Shown piece after piece: positions 49,509 through 60,972 of a DNA stretch of 64,000 bases. The position numbers and the translations under genes were made by a program. Numbering within the stretch: position 1 is the first letter of the stretch; each line of letters starts with the position of its first letter. Under the pieces are notes generated by a model. That model made no database searches. It worked only from the letters and a program-made list of their open reading frames with translations, and had not been told where the DNA came from. This stretch comes from Trabulsiella odontotermitis. GTDB lineage: Bacteria > Pseudomonadota > Gammaproteobacteria > Enterobacterales > Enterobacteriaceae. The stretch lies in NCBI RefSeq assembly GCF_001297775.1, contig NZ_LIFX01000012.1, positions 43,706 through 107,705 of the forward strand, given 5' to 3'.

Positions 49509-52109
49509 ATGGATGAACTTCTTTTCCTTGGCTGCGTAATACTGTTTTTCGTGCTGGTGGTGGTGCCAGCGCTTGCCATTATCGCCTTCAGGCGAAGCGG
49601 AACCTTGCGGGATGAACTGGCGATGCTGCGCCGCCGTGTTGAACAACTCGAGCAACAGAAGCCCGAGCCTGTCCCGGTTCAGAAGCCTGCAACGGTTATA
49701 CCGGCGGTACCTGTGCAGAAGGCGGAACCCGCACCGGTCCCCGTGACGCCAAAAACCGTGGCCGCAAAACCCGCCCAGCCGGAAAAACCTTCGGCATTTG
49801 GCGGTATCGTCACCTCGCTGGCGCGCTGGTTTATGCAGGGCAATCCGCTGGCGAAACTGGGGATTATCCTGCTGTTCCTTGGGCTTTCCTTCCTGATCCG
49901 CTATTCCGTTGAACATCAACTTCTTTCCCTCGAGTTGCGGCTGACATTAACGGCGCTGGCAGCGGTGGGTCTGCTCGCCTTTGGCTGGTTTCTGCGCCAT
50001 AAACAGCGGGTCTATGCGCTGATCCTGCAGGGCGGCGGTACGGGCGTGCTTTATCTGACAGTTTTTGGCGCATTCCGGCTCTGGGACATGTTACCGGTCT
50101 CGCTGGCGTTCGGCTTGCTGGTGCTGATTTGTGCCACCAGCGTCGGGCTGGCTATTCTGCAAAAGGCGCTCAGTCTGGCGATGCTGGCGAGTCTTGGTGG
50201 ATATCTGACGCCACTGCTGCTCTCCACCGGAAGCGGGAATTATGTGGCACTTTTCTCGTTTTATCTGTTGCTCTCGGTCGGTATTCTCGCCATCAGCGTA
50301 TGGCAGCACTGGCGCGAACTGAATCTTCTGGGGCTGCTGTTTACTTTTGGTATCGGTACCCTGTGGGGCGTTAAATCCTGGCAGCCCGAGTATTACCTCA
50401 ACAGCCAGCTGTTCCTGATCGCCAATATTCTGCTGTTTGGAGTGTTGAGCGTGGTGCTGTCGTTGCGCGCGCAGAGCCACGGTCAGCGGGTGGTTGACGG
50501 CATTCTGCTGTTCGCCCCGCCGCTGGTGGGCTATGGCCTGCAATACGGCATCACGCAGCATATGGCATACGGCCCGGCGCTGAGCGCGCTGGCTTATGGC
50601 GGCGTCTATATGCTGCTCGCCTGGCTGGCGCTTAAACGTTTTTCTATCGGTGGCAAACCGCTGGTACTGGCGGCGCTGGCGCTCGGCGGTGCTTTCGCAA
50701 CCCTGGCGATCCCACTGGCGCTCTCTGCGCGCTGGACCGCGATGGCCTGGGCGCTGGAAGGCGTTGGGGTGCTGTGGCTGGGTGTCCAACAGCAACAAAG
50801 GCGCATGAGTTTCAGCGGCACAGCGCTGCTGGTGCTGGCGCTGGGGAGCGCGATAACCGCCTTCATGCAGCCTTCAGGTGCGCTCACCATGATGATGATT
50901 TCGCTGGTGATGAGCGCCTGCTGGCTGGTGGCGGCATGGCTGTGGCGCTCGCTGCGCCGCGAAGTGAGCCGGGTGTTGCTGGCTGGCGGGATCATTTTCT
51001 GGATCGTTGCACTTTATCAGGCGGCCGAACTGTTGCTGGAGCACGCGCCTTATGTTTATGCAGCGACGCTGGCGCTGCTCGCCGTTTCCGCCTGGATCTG
51101 GCGCTACGGTGGGATCAGCCTGGCATGGGCAGAGGCGGGCTACGCGAAATGGCTGCTGTGGCCTGCGATATTGTTATTGCTCGCTTATCAGATAAGACAC
51201 GGCGGCATTATCACCGCGGGCCGGGAGAGTCTGGTATGGCTGGTGGCGTTGCCTTCCGCCATCCTGCTGTTGCGCCGGGATGACGCAGCGCTGCGACGCA
51301 TTGTTTCGCAGGGGCTGCATTTGTCACTCTTCTGGATGCTGTTGCTGGCGCTGGGCCATGAGCTTTTCTGGTTTGTCCGGGCGTTGCCGTGGGGGATGGA
51401 CGCCTGGATGAGCGGCCTCGTCATGGCGGCGGGCGGTCTCACCGTTATGCTGGTGGATATCGCCCTTCGTCGTCAGCACTGGCCGTTCCGCGTCTGGCCT
51501 GATCTGTATGGCGCGCTGGCGATGGCGCCTGTGGCCGTTGTGTTGCTGCTGTTGCTGATGGTGGCGAATGTCCAGGACGGTGTGGTATTCCAGCAGCGTT
51601 ATCTGCCGCTGATTAACCCGCTGGAAGAGGGCGCGGCGTTCGCACTGTTAGGGCTGCTGGTATACAGCCGTTTCCCGATATCGCGCTTCCCGCGTCAGGT
51701 CGCCGTTTTCCGTCGCGTCATGAAGGTCGTGCTATTGGCGCTCAGTTTCTGGTGGCTGAACGGGGTGCTGTTGCGTGCGCTGGCGCATTTTGGCGGGCTC
51801 CCGTGGTATATGGAAAGCCTGTGGCATTCACGCCTGGTTCAGACAACGTTCGCTCTGTTCTGGATGCTGACCGCGCTGATTGTCATGCTGCGCGCCACCC
51901 GTCGCGCGTCCCGTTACGAATGGCTTAGTGGCGCGGTGCTGCTGGGGGTAGTGATTATTAAACTGATGCTGGTGGACAGCGCGCGTGGCGGCGGGCTGGC
52001 TCGTGCCATTGCATTTATTGGCGTGGCGGTGCTGGTCCTGATTATCGGCTACTTTTCACCTTTACCGCCAAGGGCGGAACCGGTCAAAAAAGCAGGAGAA
52101 GAACAATGA
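49509..52109 (+). CDS. DUF2339 polytopic membrane protein
   Basis: 866 residues. One N-terminal membrane helix is followed by a short coiled coil (RRRVEQLEQQK) and a Pro/Val-rich linker (residues about 55-95). The rest is a long series of hydrophobic helices, more than twenty. Family members are predicted inner-membrane proteins of unknown function. The stop overlaps the next start by ATGA, so it is coupled with the DUF3999 gene. Confidence 0.88.
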   Translation: MDELLFLGCVILFFVLVVVPALAIIAFRRSGTLRDELAMLRRRVEQLEQQKPEPVPVQKPATVIPAVPVQKAEPAPVPVTPKTVAAKPAQPEKPSAFGGIVTSLARWFMQGNPLAKLGIILLFLGLSFLIRYSVEHQLLSLELRLTLTALAAVGLLAFGWFLRHKQRVYALILQGGGTGVLYLTVFGAFRLWDMLPVSLAFGLLVLICATSVGLAILQKALSLAMLASLGGYLTPLLLSTGSGNYVALFSFYLLLSVGILAISVWQHWRELNLLGLLFTFGIGTLWGVKSWQPEYYLNSQLFLIANILLFGVLSVVLSLRAQSHGQRVVDGILLFAPPLVGYGLQYGITQHMAYGPALSALAYGGVYMLLAWLALKRFSIGGKPLVLAALALGGAFATLAIPLALSARWTAMAWALEGVGVLWLGVQQQQRRMSFSGTALLVLALGSAITAFMQPSGALTMMMISLVMSACWLVAAWLWRSLRREVSRVLLAGGIIFWIVALYQAAELLLEHAPYVYAATLALLAVSAWIWRYGGISLAWAEAGYAKWLLWPAILLLLAYQIRHGGIITAGRESLVWLVALPSAILLLRRDDAALRRIVSQGLHLSLFWMLLLALGHELFWFVRALPWGMDAWMSGLVMAAGGLTVMLVDIALRRQHWPFRVWPDLYGALAMAPVAVVLLLLLMVANVQDGVVFQQRYLPLINPLEEGAAFALLGLLVYSRFPISRFPRQVAVFRRVMKVVLLALSFWWLNGVLLRALAHFGGLPWYMESLWHSRLVQTTFALFWMLTALIVMLRATRRASRYEWLSGAVLLGVVIIKLMLVDSARGGGLARAIAFIGVAVLVLIIGYFSPLPPRAEPVKKAGEEQ

Positions 52110-53497
52110 AATGGATGAAACGCGTCGTGCTGGGTGTGGCGCTCAGTGCTGCGATACCTGCGTTTTGTGCTGAAGCGCCTGCGGAAACGCCAGGAGATTA
52201 CGCCTTTGGCATGACGCTGGAGACCCCGTCGTCCGCGCCCTGGTTTCGCATTGATTTGCCCACGCAGGTCTACCAGCAGACGGCCTGGCCGGACATGCGC
52301 GATGTGCGCGTCTTTAACCAGCAGGGTGAAACGGTGCCTTTTTCGGTGGTGGTGCAGAAAACAGCTGTCGCCACCCCGGAGGCCATTCCATTGCGTGTTT
52401 TTCCGCTGACCGCGGCGCCGTTCAGCGTCAATACAGATAACCGACGCGCATCAGAAACCATGGTGCTTCGCTCGTCGGGCGGTCTGGAGGTGCATCTGCA
52501 AAGCGAGGATGCCAGAAATGCCGGGCAGAGCTATTTACTGGCGTTGCCTGATGAATCAAAAACCTCACGCTATATTTCACAACTCCAGCTCGACTGGAAA
52601 ACCCCCGCCGGCAACTGGCAGGGGAAAGTCTCACTCTATACCAGCCACGATCTGGACGACTGGAGGTTGCAGGATGAGCCAGCGACGCTGATGGATCTGA
52701 CCAGCGGTACCGACCGCCTGAAGCTGGATCGTCTCAGTCTTTCAACCCGGTTGTCGTCAGACGGTACACGTTATCTGCTGCTGATTTTTGCCGATCAAAC
52801 CCCGCCGCTGACCCTCACCGGCGCATCGGCGCTGCCACGTAACCAAGACTCTGAAAACGATCAGGTTGTGCTGCAAAGTACAGGAAACCGGGTGTCGGAA
52901 AACGAAGCGATTTACCAGTGGTCACAGCCGCAGCCGCTGACCTCGATTGCTTTCGCACTGGAACAGGGTTCGGTGCTGCCAGTGGAGCTTGCCTGGCGCG
53001 GGACGGAAAAAGACGCGTGGCAGCCCTTAACGAAGCAGATGCTTTATTCGCTGGATAACCGCAGTTCAGAGCCGTTCCCGATGCAGGAAAGGGTGGTGCA
53101 GGCGATACGCCTGACGACGGTGAATGCCCATCTGCCGGAGACGCTGCCGGACATTTCCGGTCGTCGTGATCAGTTAACGCTGGTCTTTAATGCGCAGGGC
53201 AAAGCGCCTTATATGCTTGCCTGGGGAAATGGCGCGGCAGAACCGGCCAGCATCGCAATGAATATGCTGATCCCGGAAGCGCTGGAGAAAGCCTGGCCGC
53301 TGGAGGCGATTCCACGGGCGGATGCGCTGGAGCCGGTTACGCTGGGTGGTGAAGCACGGCTGACGGCAACGTCGAAAGCGGAACGCGCCAGCCAGTGGCA
53401 GACGATGTTAGTGTGGGGCGCGTTAATTGTCGGCGTCGTGCTGTTGACTGGTATGGCGTGGCGGATCTGGCGGGAAGTGAAACATAAAGCGGAATAA
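52106..53497 (+). CDS. DUF3999 membrane-anchored periplasmic protein
   Basis: 463 residues. A signal peptide ends near AFCA|EAPA. The bulk should be a periplasmic beta-rich domain. A single C-terminal membrane helix (MLVWGALIVGVVLLTGMAWRIW) is followed by a short basic tail. DUF3999 genes typically accompany DUF2339 genes, and here the two overlap. Function unknown; an envelope complex is inferred. Confidence 0.87.
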   Translation: MKWMKRVVLGVALSAAIPAFCAEAPAETPGDYAFGMTLETPSSAPWFRIDLPTQVYQQTAWPDMRDVRVFNQQGETVPFSVVVQKTAVATPEAIPLRVFPLTAAPFSVNTDNRRASETMVLRSSGGLEVHLQSEDARNAGQSYLLALPDESKTSRYISQLQLDWKTPAGNWQGKVSLYTSHDLDDWRLQDEPATLMDLTSGTDRLKLDRLSLSTRLSSDGTRYLLLIFADQTPPLTLTGASALPRNQDSENDQVVLQSTGNRVSENEAIYQWSQPQPLTSIAFALEQGSVLPVELAWRGTEKDAWQPLTKQMLYSLDNRSSEPFPMQERVVQAIRLTTVNAHLPETLPDISGRRDQLTLVFNAQGKAPYMLAWGNGAAEPASIAMNMLIPEALEKAWPLEAIPRADALEPVTLGGEARLTATSKAERASQWQTMLVWGALIVGVVLLTGMAWRIWREVKHKAE

Positions 53498-53504
53498 CAG
53501 GCAC

Positions 53505-53531
53505 AAAAAAGGCTCGCGATGCGAGCCTTTT
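53505..53531. terminator. Bidirectional terminator, DUF3999 gene / peroxiredoxin
   Basis: AAAAGGCTCGC (53507-53517) and GCGAGCCTTTT (53521-53531) form a perfect stem around GAT, with A and T runs on both sides. Confidence 0.92.
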
Positions 53532-53546
53532 CGTTAACGTCGCCGA

Positions 53547-54149
53547 TTACAGGCTGGAGACGTTTTCGCTCAGGTACTTGGCAACGCCGTCCGGAGACGC
53601 GTTCATGCCTTCTTTCCCTTTTTCCCACTGTGCCGGGCACACTTCACCGTGCTCTTCGTGGAACTGCAGGGCGTCAACCATACGCAGCATTTCGTCGATG
53701 TTACGGCCCAGCGGCAGGTCGTTAACTACCTGATGGCGCACGATGCCGTTTTTGTCGATCAGGAAAGAACCACGCAGGGCAACACCTTCGTCCGGGTGTT
53801 CGATGCCGTAGGCTTTCTGGATTTCGCGCTTAACGTCAGCAACCATTGCGTATTTCACTGCACCGATGCCGCCTTTGTCGACAGGGGTGTTGCGCCATGC
53901 GTTGTGGACGAATTCAGAGTCGAAAGAAACACCAACGACTTCAACGCCGCGTTTCTGGAATTCTTCGTAACGTTTGTCAAATGCGATCAGTTCAGACGGG
54001 CAAACGAAGGTGAAGTCCATCGGCCAGAAGAACACAACCGTTGCTTTACCATTGGTATGTTGTTTGAAGTTGAATTTTTCAACAATTTCGCCGCTACCAA
54101 GAACAGCCGCAGCAGTAAAGTCAGGAGCCGGACGAGTAACCAGAACCAT
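53547..54149 (-). CDS. Typical 2-Cys peroxiredoxin (AhpC/TsaA family)
   Basis: 200 residues from ATG 54149, preceded by AGGAG at six bases. An extension to 54188 is not part of the family. It reduces peroxides. The peroxidatic Cys is C50 in FTFVCPSE, and the resolving Cys is C171 in GEVCPAQW. It differs from AhpC proper and matches the TsaA-type protein found beside acpH in Salmonella. It is cytosolic. Confidence 0.93.
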   Translation of the reverse strand: MVLVTRPAPDFTAAAVLGSGEIVEKFNFKQHTNGKATVVFFWPMDFTFVCPSELIAFDKRYEEFQKRGVEVVGVSFDSEFVHNAWRNTPVDKGGIGAVKYAMVADVKREIQKAYGIEHPDEGVALRGSFLIDKNGIVRHQVVNDLPLGRNIDEMLRMVDALQFHEEHGEVCPAQWEKGKEGMNASPDGVAKYLSENVSSL

Positions 54150-54317
54150 AGGGTTCTCCTTTACATTTATAAGGTTAATGGAACGCAACGCGGGCCAGTA
54201 TAGAGAGTGGTATTGGTAAGCTCAACGTGATGCTGACAATCAATGAGACAGGTTTTACCTATCAATCGATTTTAAAAAACACCTGTACGATATCGAATTT
54301 GTGATAAAGCGCAAGTT

Positions 54318-54899
54318 TTAAAGTGCTCTTTTTCTCGCCTGCGCCATCATGCGCGGATAAAACTGCCAGAATCGGTTTTCCAGGTCGTCGTAATGCGTAT
54401 CCAGATCATGCCAGGAGTCACGCAGGGCGTCCAGCCGTGGGCGACGGCTTGCCATGCCGTTTAACACGCGCTGAATAAATTCCATTTCACGATAGCGTTC
54501 GAGCCAGCGTTCCGACCACAGATAGTCGTTCAGATTAATAAACCGCGGCGGGGAATCCGGCAGGATCACGCTGACCTGCGCATGGGCATAGCGCACGAAT
54601 TCCGCCAGTGGCATCTCCGGCGATAGCTGTTCCCAGTGGCGGGACAGAAAATGATCCCACATCACGTCCAGCGTAATCGGCGCCACGCGGCGCGTCTGCG
54701 GGCGAAACCATTCGCGCGCTTCTTTCACTTCCGGCAGGTTGTCGGTCAGTACGTCGATGCGGCGATGCATATGGATACCGTCCACCACGTCAACCGGGTA
54801 GAGCTCGTCCGGGTTACCGCGCACAAAGTCGGCAAGAAGATTGCCGGACAGCGAGCTGTTGGCAAGGTGGGCGAGATGTAAATGTGCAAGAAAATTCAT
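54318..54899 (-). CDS. acpH: Acyl carrier protein phosphodiesterase
   Basis: 193 residues, the E. coli length. It removes the phosphopantetheine group from acyl carrier protein. The conserved [13 protein letters not shown] start and [11 protein letters not shown] motif with metal-ligand His and Asp residues are present. It lies divergent from queA with 91 bases between. Confidence 0.95.
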   Translation of the reverse strand: MNFLAHLHLAHLANSSLSGNLLADFVRGNPDELYPVDVVDGIHMHRRIDVLTDNLPEVKEAREWFRPQTRRVAPITLDVMWDHFLSRHWEQLSPEMPLAEFVRYAHAQVSVILPDSPPRFINLNDYLWSERWLERYREMEFIQRVLNGMASRRPRLDALRDSWHDLDTHYDDLENRFWQFYPRMMAQARKRAL

Positions 54900-54990
54900 G
54901 AGTATCTCTGTCCGGTAGCGGCTAAGTGTTGCAGCGAAGGGGCGCGGGCACTAGACTAAGCCGCCTGTTTTTAAGTCACGAGTCTACGTC

Positions 54991-56061
54991 ATGCGTGTTG
55001 CCGATTTCTCCTTTGAGTTGCCCGAATCCCTGATTGCCCACTATCCACAGCCTGAGCGCAGTAGCTGCCGCTTGTTATCGCTGGATGGGCCGACAGGCGC
55101 GCTGACGCACGGTACTTTCACCGATTTGCTCGACAAGCTCAACCCCGGCGATCTGCTGGTCTTTAATAATACCCGCGTGATCCCGGCGCGCCTGTTTGGC
55201 CGTAAAGCCAGCGGCGGCAAGATTGAAGTGCTGGTCGAACGTATGCTCGATGATAAACGTATTCTGGCACATATTCGCGCCTCAAAAGCGCCCAAACCCG
55301 GCGCGGAACTGCTGCTGGGTGACGATGAAAGCATTAATGCCACGATGGTGGCCCGCCACGGTGCGCTGTTTGAAGTGCAGTTTAACGACCCGCGCCCGGT
55401 GCTGGATATCCTCAACAGCATCGGCCATATGCCGCTGCCGCCGTACATTGACCGCCCTGACGAAGATGCTGACCGCGAACTCTATCAGACGGTCTACAGC
55501 GAAAAACCGGGTGCGGTCGCCGCGCCGACAGCAGGCCTGCATTTTGATGAACCGCTGCTGGCGCGTCTGCGCGAGAAAGGCATTGAGATGGCGTTTGTGA
55601 CTTTGCACGTTGGCGCAGGCACCTTCCAGCCAGTGCGGGTCGACAGCATCGAAGAGCACATCATGCACTCCGAATATGCCGAGGTGCCGCAGGACGTGGT
55701 GGATGCGGTGCTGGCGGCGAAAGCGCGCGGCAATCGCGTGGTGGCGGTGGGCACCACTTCCGTGCGTTCGCTGGAGAGCGCGGCGCAGGCGGCAAAAGAT
55801 ATGCTGATAGCGCCGTTCTTTGGCGACACGCAGATTTTTATCTATCCGGGTTATCAGTATCAGGTGATCGACGCGCTGGTCACCAATTTCCATCTGCCTG
55901 AATCGACGCTGATCATGCTGGTTTCCGCCTTTGCGGGCTATCAGCACACCATGCAGGCGTATCAGGAAGCGGTGAAGACGAAATATCGCTTTTTTAGTTA
56001 CGGTGATGCGATGTTTATCACGTACAATCCGCAAGCCATTACTGAACGTGTCGGGGAATAA
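54991..56061 (+). CDS. queA: tRNA preQ1(34) S-adenosylmethionine ribosyltransferase-isomerase
   Basis: 356 residues. It transfers the ribosyl part of SAM to preQ1 in tRNA, giving epoxyqueuosine. Conserved [24 protein letters not shown] and [12 protein letters not shown] segments are present. It is first in the queA-tgt-yajC-secD-secF operon, with tgt 54 bases downstream. Confidence 0.98.
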   Translation: MRVADFSFELPESLIAHYPQPERSSCRLLSLDGPTGALTHGTFTDLLDKLNPGDLLVFNNTRVIPARLFGRKASGGKIEVLVERMLDDKRILAHIRASKAPKPGAELLLGDDESINATMVARHGALFEVQFNDPRPVLDILNSIGHMPLPPYIDRPDEDADRELYQTVYSEKPGAVAAPTAGLHFDEPLLARLREKGIEMAFVTLHVGAGTFQPVRVDSIEEHIMHSEYAEVPQDVVDAVLAAKARGNRVVAVGTTSVRSLESAAQAAKDMLIAPFFGDTQIFIYPGYQYQVIDALVTNFHLPESTLIMLVSAFAGYQHTMQAYQEAVKTKYRFFSYGDAMFITYNPQAITERVGE

Positions 56062-56100
56062 TGCCGCGGCACAGGTTTAATCATCAGACTGTCTCTCTGA

Positions 56101-57243
<1,143 letters not shown>

Positions 57244-57265
57244 TTTTAATAATGAGGGAATTTGA

Positions 57266-57598
57266 ATGAGCTTTATTATTTCTGATGCGGTAGCGGCAAC
57301 CGGAGCACCGGCGCAGAGCAGCCCGATGTCTCTGATCCTGATGCTGGTGGTTTTCGGTCTGATCTTCTACTTCATGATTTTACGCCCACAGCAGAAACGT
57401 ACTAAAGAGCACAAAAAGCTGATGGACTCCATTGCCAAAGGTGATGAAGTGCTGACCAACGGTGGTCTGGTTGGCCGCGTAACCAAAGTGGCTGAAAATG
57501 GCTACATTGCTATCGCGCTGAACGACACCACTGAAGTGGTTATCAAACGTGACTTCGTAGCCGCCGTTCTGCCGAAAGGCACGATGAAGGCGCTGTAA
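57266..57598 (+). CDS. yajC: Sec translocon accessory protein YajC
   Basis: 110 residues. A single membrane helix (LILMLVVFGLIFYFMIL) is followed by RPQQKRTKEHKKLMD and a cytoplasmic domain. It associates with SecDF and the SecYEG translocon. It is operonic, 22 bases after tgt. Confidence 0.98.
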   Translation: MSFIISDAVAATGAPAQSSPMSLILMLVVFGLIFYFMILRPQQKRTKEHKKLMDSIAKGDEVLTNGGLVGRVTKVAENGYIAIALNDTTEVVIKRDFVAAVLPKGTMKAL

Positions 57599-57625
57599 TT
57601 TTTCGTTTTCCCAAAGGGAACTGCC

Positions 57626-59473
57626 GTGTTAAACCGTTATCCTTTGTGGAAGTACATCATGCTGGTCGTCGTGATTCTCGTCGGCCTGCTTTACGCACTT
57701 CCCAACCTGTATGGTGAGGATCCGGCTGTTCAAATCACTGGCGCGCGCGGTGTCGCCGCCAGTGAGCAAACGCTGATCCAGGTCCAGAACACCTTAAAAG
57801 AAGAAAAAATTACCGCTAAGTCTGTGGCACTGGAAGAGGGCGCAATTCTTGCGCGCTTCGACTCCACTGACGTCCAGCTGCGCGCTCGCGAAGCGCTGGT
57901 GGGCGTGCTGGGTGATAAATACGTCGTGGCGCTGAACCTTGCTCCTGCTACGCCGCGCTGGTTAGCTGCTCTGCATGCGGAGCCGATGAAACTCGGCCTC
58001 GACCTGCGTGGCGGCGTTCACTTCCTGATGGAAGTGGATATGGATACCGCGCTCGGTAAACTGCAGGAACAGAATATCGATGGCCTGCGCAGCGATCTGC
58101 GCGAAAAAGGCATTCCATATACTACCGTTCGCAAAGAGGCTAACTACGGCCTCAGCATCACCTTCCGCGACAGCGCGGCACGCTCTCAGGCGATTGATTA
58201 TCTGGCGCCGCGTCACCGCGACCTGGTGATCTCAAGCCAGGGCGACAACCAGTTGCGCGCGGTAATGACCGACGAACGTCTGAAAGAAGCGCGTGAATAT
58301 GCGGTTCAGCAGAACATCAACATTCTGCGTAACCGTGTTAACCAACTGGGCGTCGCCGAGCCGGTGGTACAGCGTCAGGGCGCTGACCGTATCGTGGTTG
58401 AACTGCCGGGTATTCAGGATACCGCACGCGCGAAAGAGATCCTCGGCGCGACCGCGACCCTGGAATTCCGTCTGGTCAACACTAACGTCGATCAGTCCGC
58501 GGCGGCGTCTGGCCGTGTGCCGGGCGATTCCGAGGTGAAATCCACCCGAGAGGGTCAGCCGGTTGTTCTGTACAAACGCGTGATCCTGACCGGTGACCAT
58601 ATCACTGACTCCACCTCCAGCCAGGATGAGTACAACCAGCCGCAGGTGAACATTTCGCTCGACAGCGCGGGTGGCAACATCATGTCTAACTTCACCAAGG
58701 ACAACATCGGTAAGCCGATGGCGACCCTGTTTGTGGAGTACAAAGACAGCGGTAAGAAAGATGCCAACGGCCGTGCGGTGCTGGTGAAAGAGGAAGAGGT
58801 GATTAACATCGCCAATATCCAGTCCCGTCTGGGTAACAGCTTCCGTATCACCGGGATCAGTAACCCGACCGAAGCGCGTCAGCTGTCGCTGCTGCTGCGT
58901 GCGGGCGCGCTGATTGCACCGATTCAGATCGTTGAAGAGCGTACCATTGGCCCGACTCTGGGTCTGCAGAACATCCAGCAGGGCCTCGAAGCCTGTCTGG
59001 CCGGTCTGGCGGTTTCTATCATCTTCATGATCTTCTTCTATAAGAAGTTTGGTCTGATCGCGACGAGTGCGCTGGTGGCGAACCTGATCCTGATTGTCGG
59101 CGTGATGTCGCTGCTGCCTGGCGCGACGCTGAGTATGCCGGGGATTGCGGGTATCGTGCTAACCCTTGCGGTGGCCGTCGACGCCAACGTACTGATCAAC
59201 GAACGTATCAAAGAAGAGTTGAGCAACGGGCGGACGATCCAACAGGCTATCGACGAAGGGTATCGTGGGGCGTTTAGCTCGATTTTCGATGCGAACATCA
59301 CGACGCTGATTAAAGTGATTATCCTGTACGCTGTGGGTACCGGGGCCATTAAAGGCTTCGCAATCACCACTGGTATCGGTGTCGCGACGTCCATGTTTAC
59401 CGCTATCGTCGGTACCCGTGCCATCGTGAACCTGTTGTACGGCGGCAAGCGCATTAAAAAGCTGTCTATCTGA
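57626..59473 (+). CDS. secD: Protein translocase subunit SecD
   Basis: 615 residues with a GTG start. It has one N-terminal helix, a large periplasmic region (with the [15 protein letters not shown] motif) and five C-terminal helices of the RND type ([17 protein letters not shown]). With SecF it uses the proton gradient to pull preproteins outwards. Confidence 0.98.
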   Translation: MLNRYPLWKYIMLVVVILVGLLYALPNLYGEDPAVQITGARGVAASEQTLIQVQNTLKEEKITAKSVALEEGAILARFDSTDVQLRAREALVGVLGDKYVVALNLAPATPRWLAALHAEPMKLGLDLRGGVHFLMEVDMDTALGKLQEQNIDGLRSDLREKGIPYTTVRKEANYGLSITFRDSAARSQAIDYLAPRHRDLVISSQGDNQLRAVMTDERLKEAREYAVQQNINILRNRVNQLGVAEPVVQRQGADRIVVELPGIQDTARAKEILGATATLEFRLVNTNVDQSAAASGRVPGDSEVKSTREGQPVVLYKRVILTGDHITDSTSSQDEYNQPQVNISLDSAGGNIMSNFTKDNIGKPMATLFVEYKDSGKKDANGRAVLVKEEEVINIANIQSRLGNSFRITGISNPTEARQLSLLLRAGALIAPIQIVEERTIGPTLGLQNIQQGLEACLAGLAVSIIFMIFFYKKFGLIATSALVANLILIVGVMSLLPGATLSMPGIAGIVLTLAVAVDANVLINERIKEELSNGRTIQQAIDEGYRGAFSSIFDANITTLIKVIILYAVGTGAIKGFAITTGIGVATSMFTAIVGTRAIVNLLYGGKRIKKLSI

Positions 59474-59483
59474 GGAGTGCGTT

Positions 59484-60455
59484 GTGGCACAGGAATATAC
59501 AATTGAACAATTGAACCACGGCCGTAAAGTCTGGGACTTTATGCGCTGGGACTACTGGGCTTTCGGCATCTCAGGTTTGCTGCTCGTGCTGGCTATCGTC
59601 GTGATGGGCGTACGCGGGTTTAACTGGGGTCTCGATTTCACCGGTGGTACGGTTATCGAAATCACGCTGGAAAAACCAGCGGATATGGACCAGATGCGTG
59701 AAGCGCTGGAAAAAGCAGGCTTTGCTGAACCGCAACTGCAGAACTTCGGCAGCAGCCGCGACATCATGGTGCGTATGCCGCCAGAGCATGACGCGAGCGG
59801 CAGTCAGGCGCTGGGCAGCAAAGTGGTAAGCGTTATCAACGAGTCCACCAGCCAGAACGCGACGGTGAAGCGTATTGAGTTTGTGGGCCCGAGCGTCGGG
59901 GCGGATCTCGCTCAGACTGGTGCGATGGCGTTGATGGCCGCGCTGCTGTCTATCCTGGTGTACGTCGGCATCCGCTTTGAGTGGCGTCTGGCGGCAGGGG
60001 TCGTTATCTCGTTGCTGCACGACGTTATCATCACCCTTGGCGTGTTGTCGCTGTTCCATATCGAAATCGACCTGACCATTGTGGCATCGCTGATGTCGGT
60101 CATCGGTTACTCGCTGAACGACAGCATCGTGGTCTCTGACCGTATCCGTGAGAACTTCCGCAAGATCCGCCGCGGTACGCCTTACGAGATCTTCAACGTG
60201 TCGCTGACCCAGACGCTGCACCGTACGTTGATTACCTCCGGGACAACCTTAATGGTTATCCTGATGCTGTACCTCTTCGGGGGGCCGGTGCTGGAAGGCT
60301 TCTCTCTGACCATGCTTATCGGTGTCACCATCGGTACCGCATCGTCCATCTACGTGGCTTCGGCGCTGGCGCTGAAACTGGGCATGAAGCGTGAGCACAT
60401 GCTGCAGCAGAAAGTGGAGAAAGAAGGGGCGGATCAACCGTCAATTCTGCCTTAA
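59484..60455 (+). CDS. secF: Protein translocase subunit SecF
   Basis: 323 residues with a GTG start ten bases after the secD stop and TGAGGAG as ribosome site. Six membrane helices, with the motif [12 protein letters not shown] after helix 1 and [17 protein letters not shown] in helix 4-5. It is the last gene of the operon and is followed by a strong terminator. Confidence 0.98.
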   Translation: MAQEYTIEQLNHGRKVWDFMRWDYWAFGISGLLLVLAIVVMGVRGFNWGLDFTGGTVIEITLEKPADMDQMREALEKAGFAEPQLQNFGSSRDIMVRMPPEHDASGSQALGSKVVSVINESTSQNATVKRIEFVGPSVGADLAQTGAMALMAALLSILVYVGIRFEWRLAAGVVISLLHDVIITLGVLSLFHIEIDLTIVASLMSVIGYSLNDSIVVSDRIRENFRKIRRGTPYEIFNVSLTQTLHRTLITSGTTLMVILMLYLFGGPVLEGFSLTMLIGVTIGTASSIYVASALALKLGMKREHMLQQKVEKEGADQPSILP

Positions 60456-60476
60456 CCGCGTGAAAACAGGCTGAAT

Positions 60477-60509
60477 GAAATCCCGGTCATCTGATCGGGA
60501 TTTTTTTTT
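60477..60509 (+). terminator. Terminator of the queA-secF operon
   Basis: AAATCCCG (60478-60485) pairs with CGGGATTT (60496-60503), followed by a run of at least nine T. Confidence 0.93.
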
Positions 60510-60514
60510 GCACA

Positions 60515-60538
60515 CTCCTGACACTATGCTGTCAGGAG
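60515..60538 (+). promoter_or_regulatory. Perfect 9-6-9 palindrome upstream of the VOC/WYL pair
   Basis: CTCCTGACA (60515-60523) and TGTCAGGAG (60530-60538) are perfectly complementary around CTATGC. A further CTGTCATAG lies at 60541-60549. It is a good candidate operator for the WYL regulator encoded two genes downstream. Confidence 0.6.
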
Positions 60539-60584
60539 CCCTGTCATAGACTCCTCCTGTACCCACCCAACGACTGGAGTCACT

Positions 60585-60953
60585 ATGAACAACATCATCA
60601 ACTGGTTTGAAATCCCGACCACCGATCTGAAACGCGCCATGGCATTCTACGAGCCGGTCATGCAGCTTTCGCTGCGCTATGAAAACATGTCAGGTGTAGA
60701 GATGGCGATATTTCCGTATCAGGATCCAGCCACTGGCGGCGCCCTGGTGAAGTTTGAACATTTCACGCCATCCGCACAGGGTTGTATTCTCTATCTACAC
60801 ACCTCTGATCTGAAAGCGACGCTGGAACGCGTGGCAGCCGCGGGCGGTGAGTGTGTCTTTGGTCCGCTGGAATTACCCAATGACATTGGTACTATTGCCC
60901 TGTTTATGGACAGCGAAGGCAACCGCATTGGCCTGCATCAGCCACCACTTTAA
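60585..60953 (+). CDS. VOC (glyoxalase/bleomycin resistance-like) family protein
   Basis: 122 residues. It begins NNIINWFEIPTTDLKRAMAFYEPVM and contains GCILYLHTSDLKATLERVAAAGGE and NRIGLH, the beta-alpha-beta repeats of vicinal-oxygen-chelate proteins. Substrate unknown. A WYL regulator follows after 19 bases, so they form a two-gene operon. E. coli has yajD here instead. Confidence 0.88.
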   Translation: MNNIINWFEIPTTDLKRAMAFYEPVMQLSLRYENMSGVEMAIFPYQDPATGGALVKFEHFTPSAQGCILYLHTSDLKATLERVAAAGGECVFGPLELPNDIGTIALFMDSEGNRIGLHQPPL

Positions 60954-60972
60954 CGTCTGACCCGGAGAGAAT

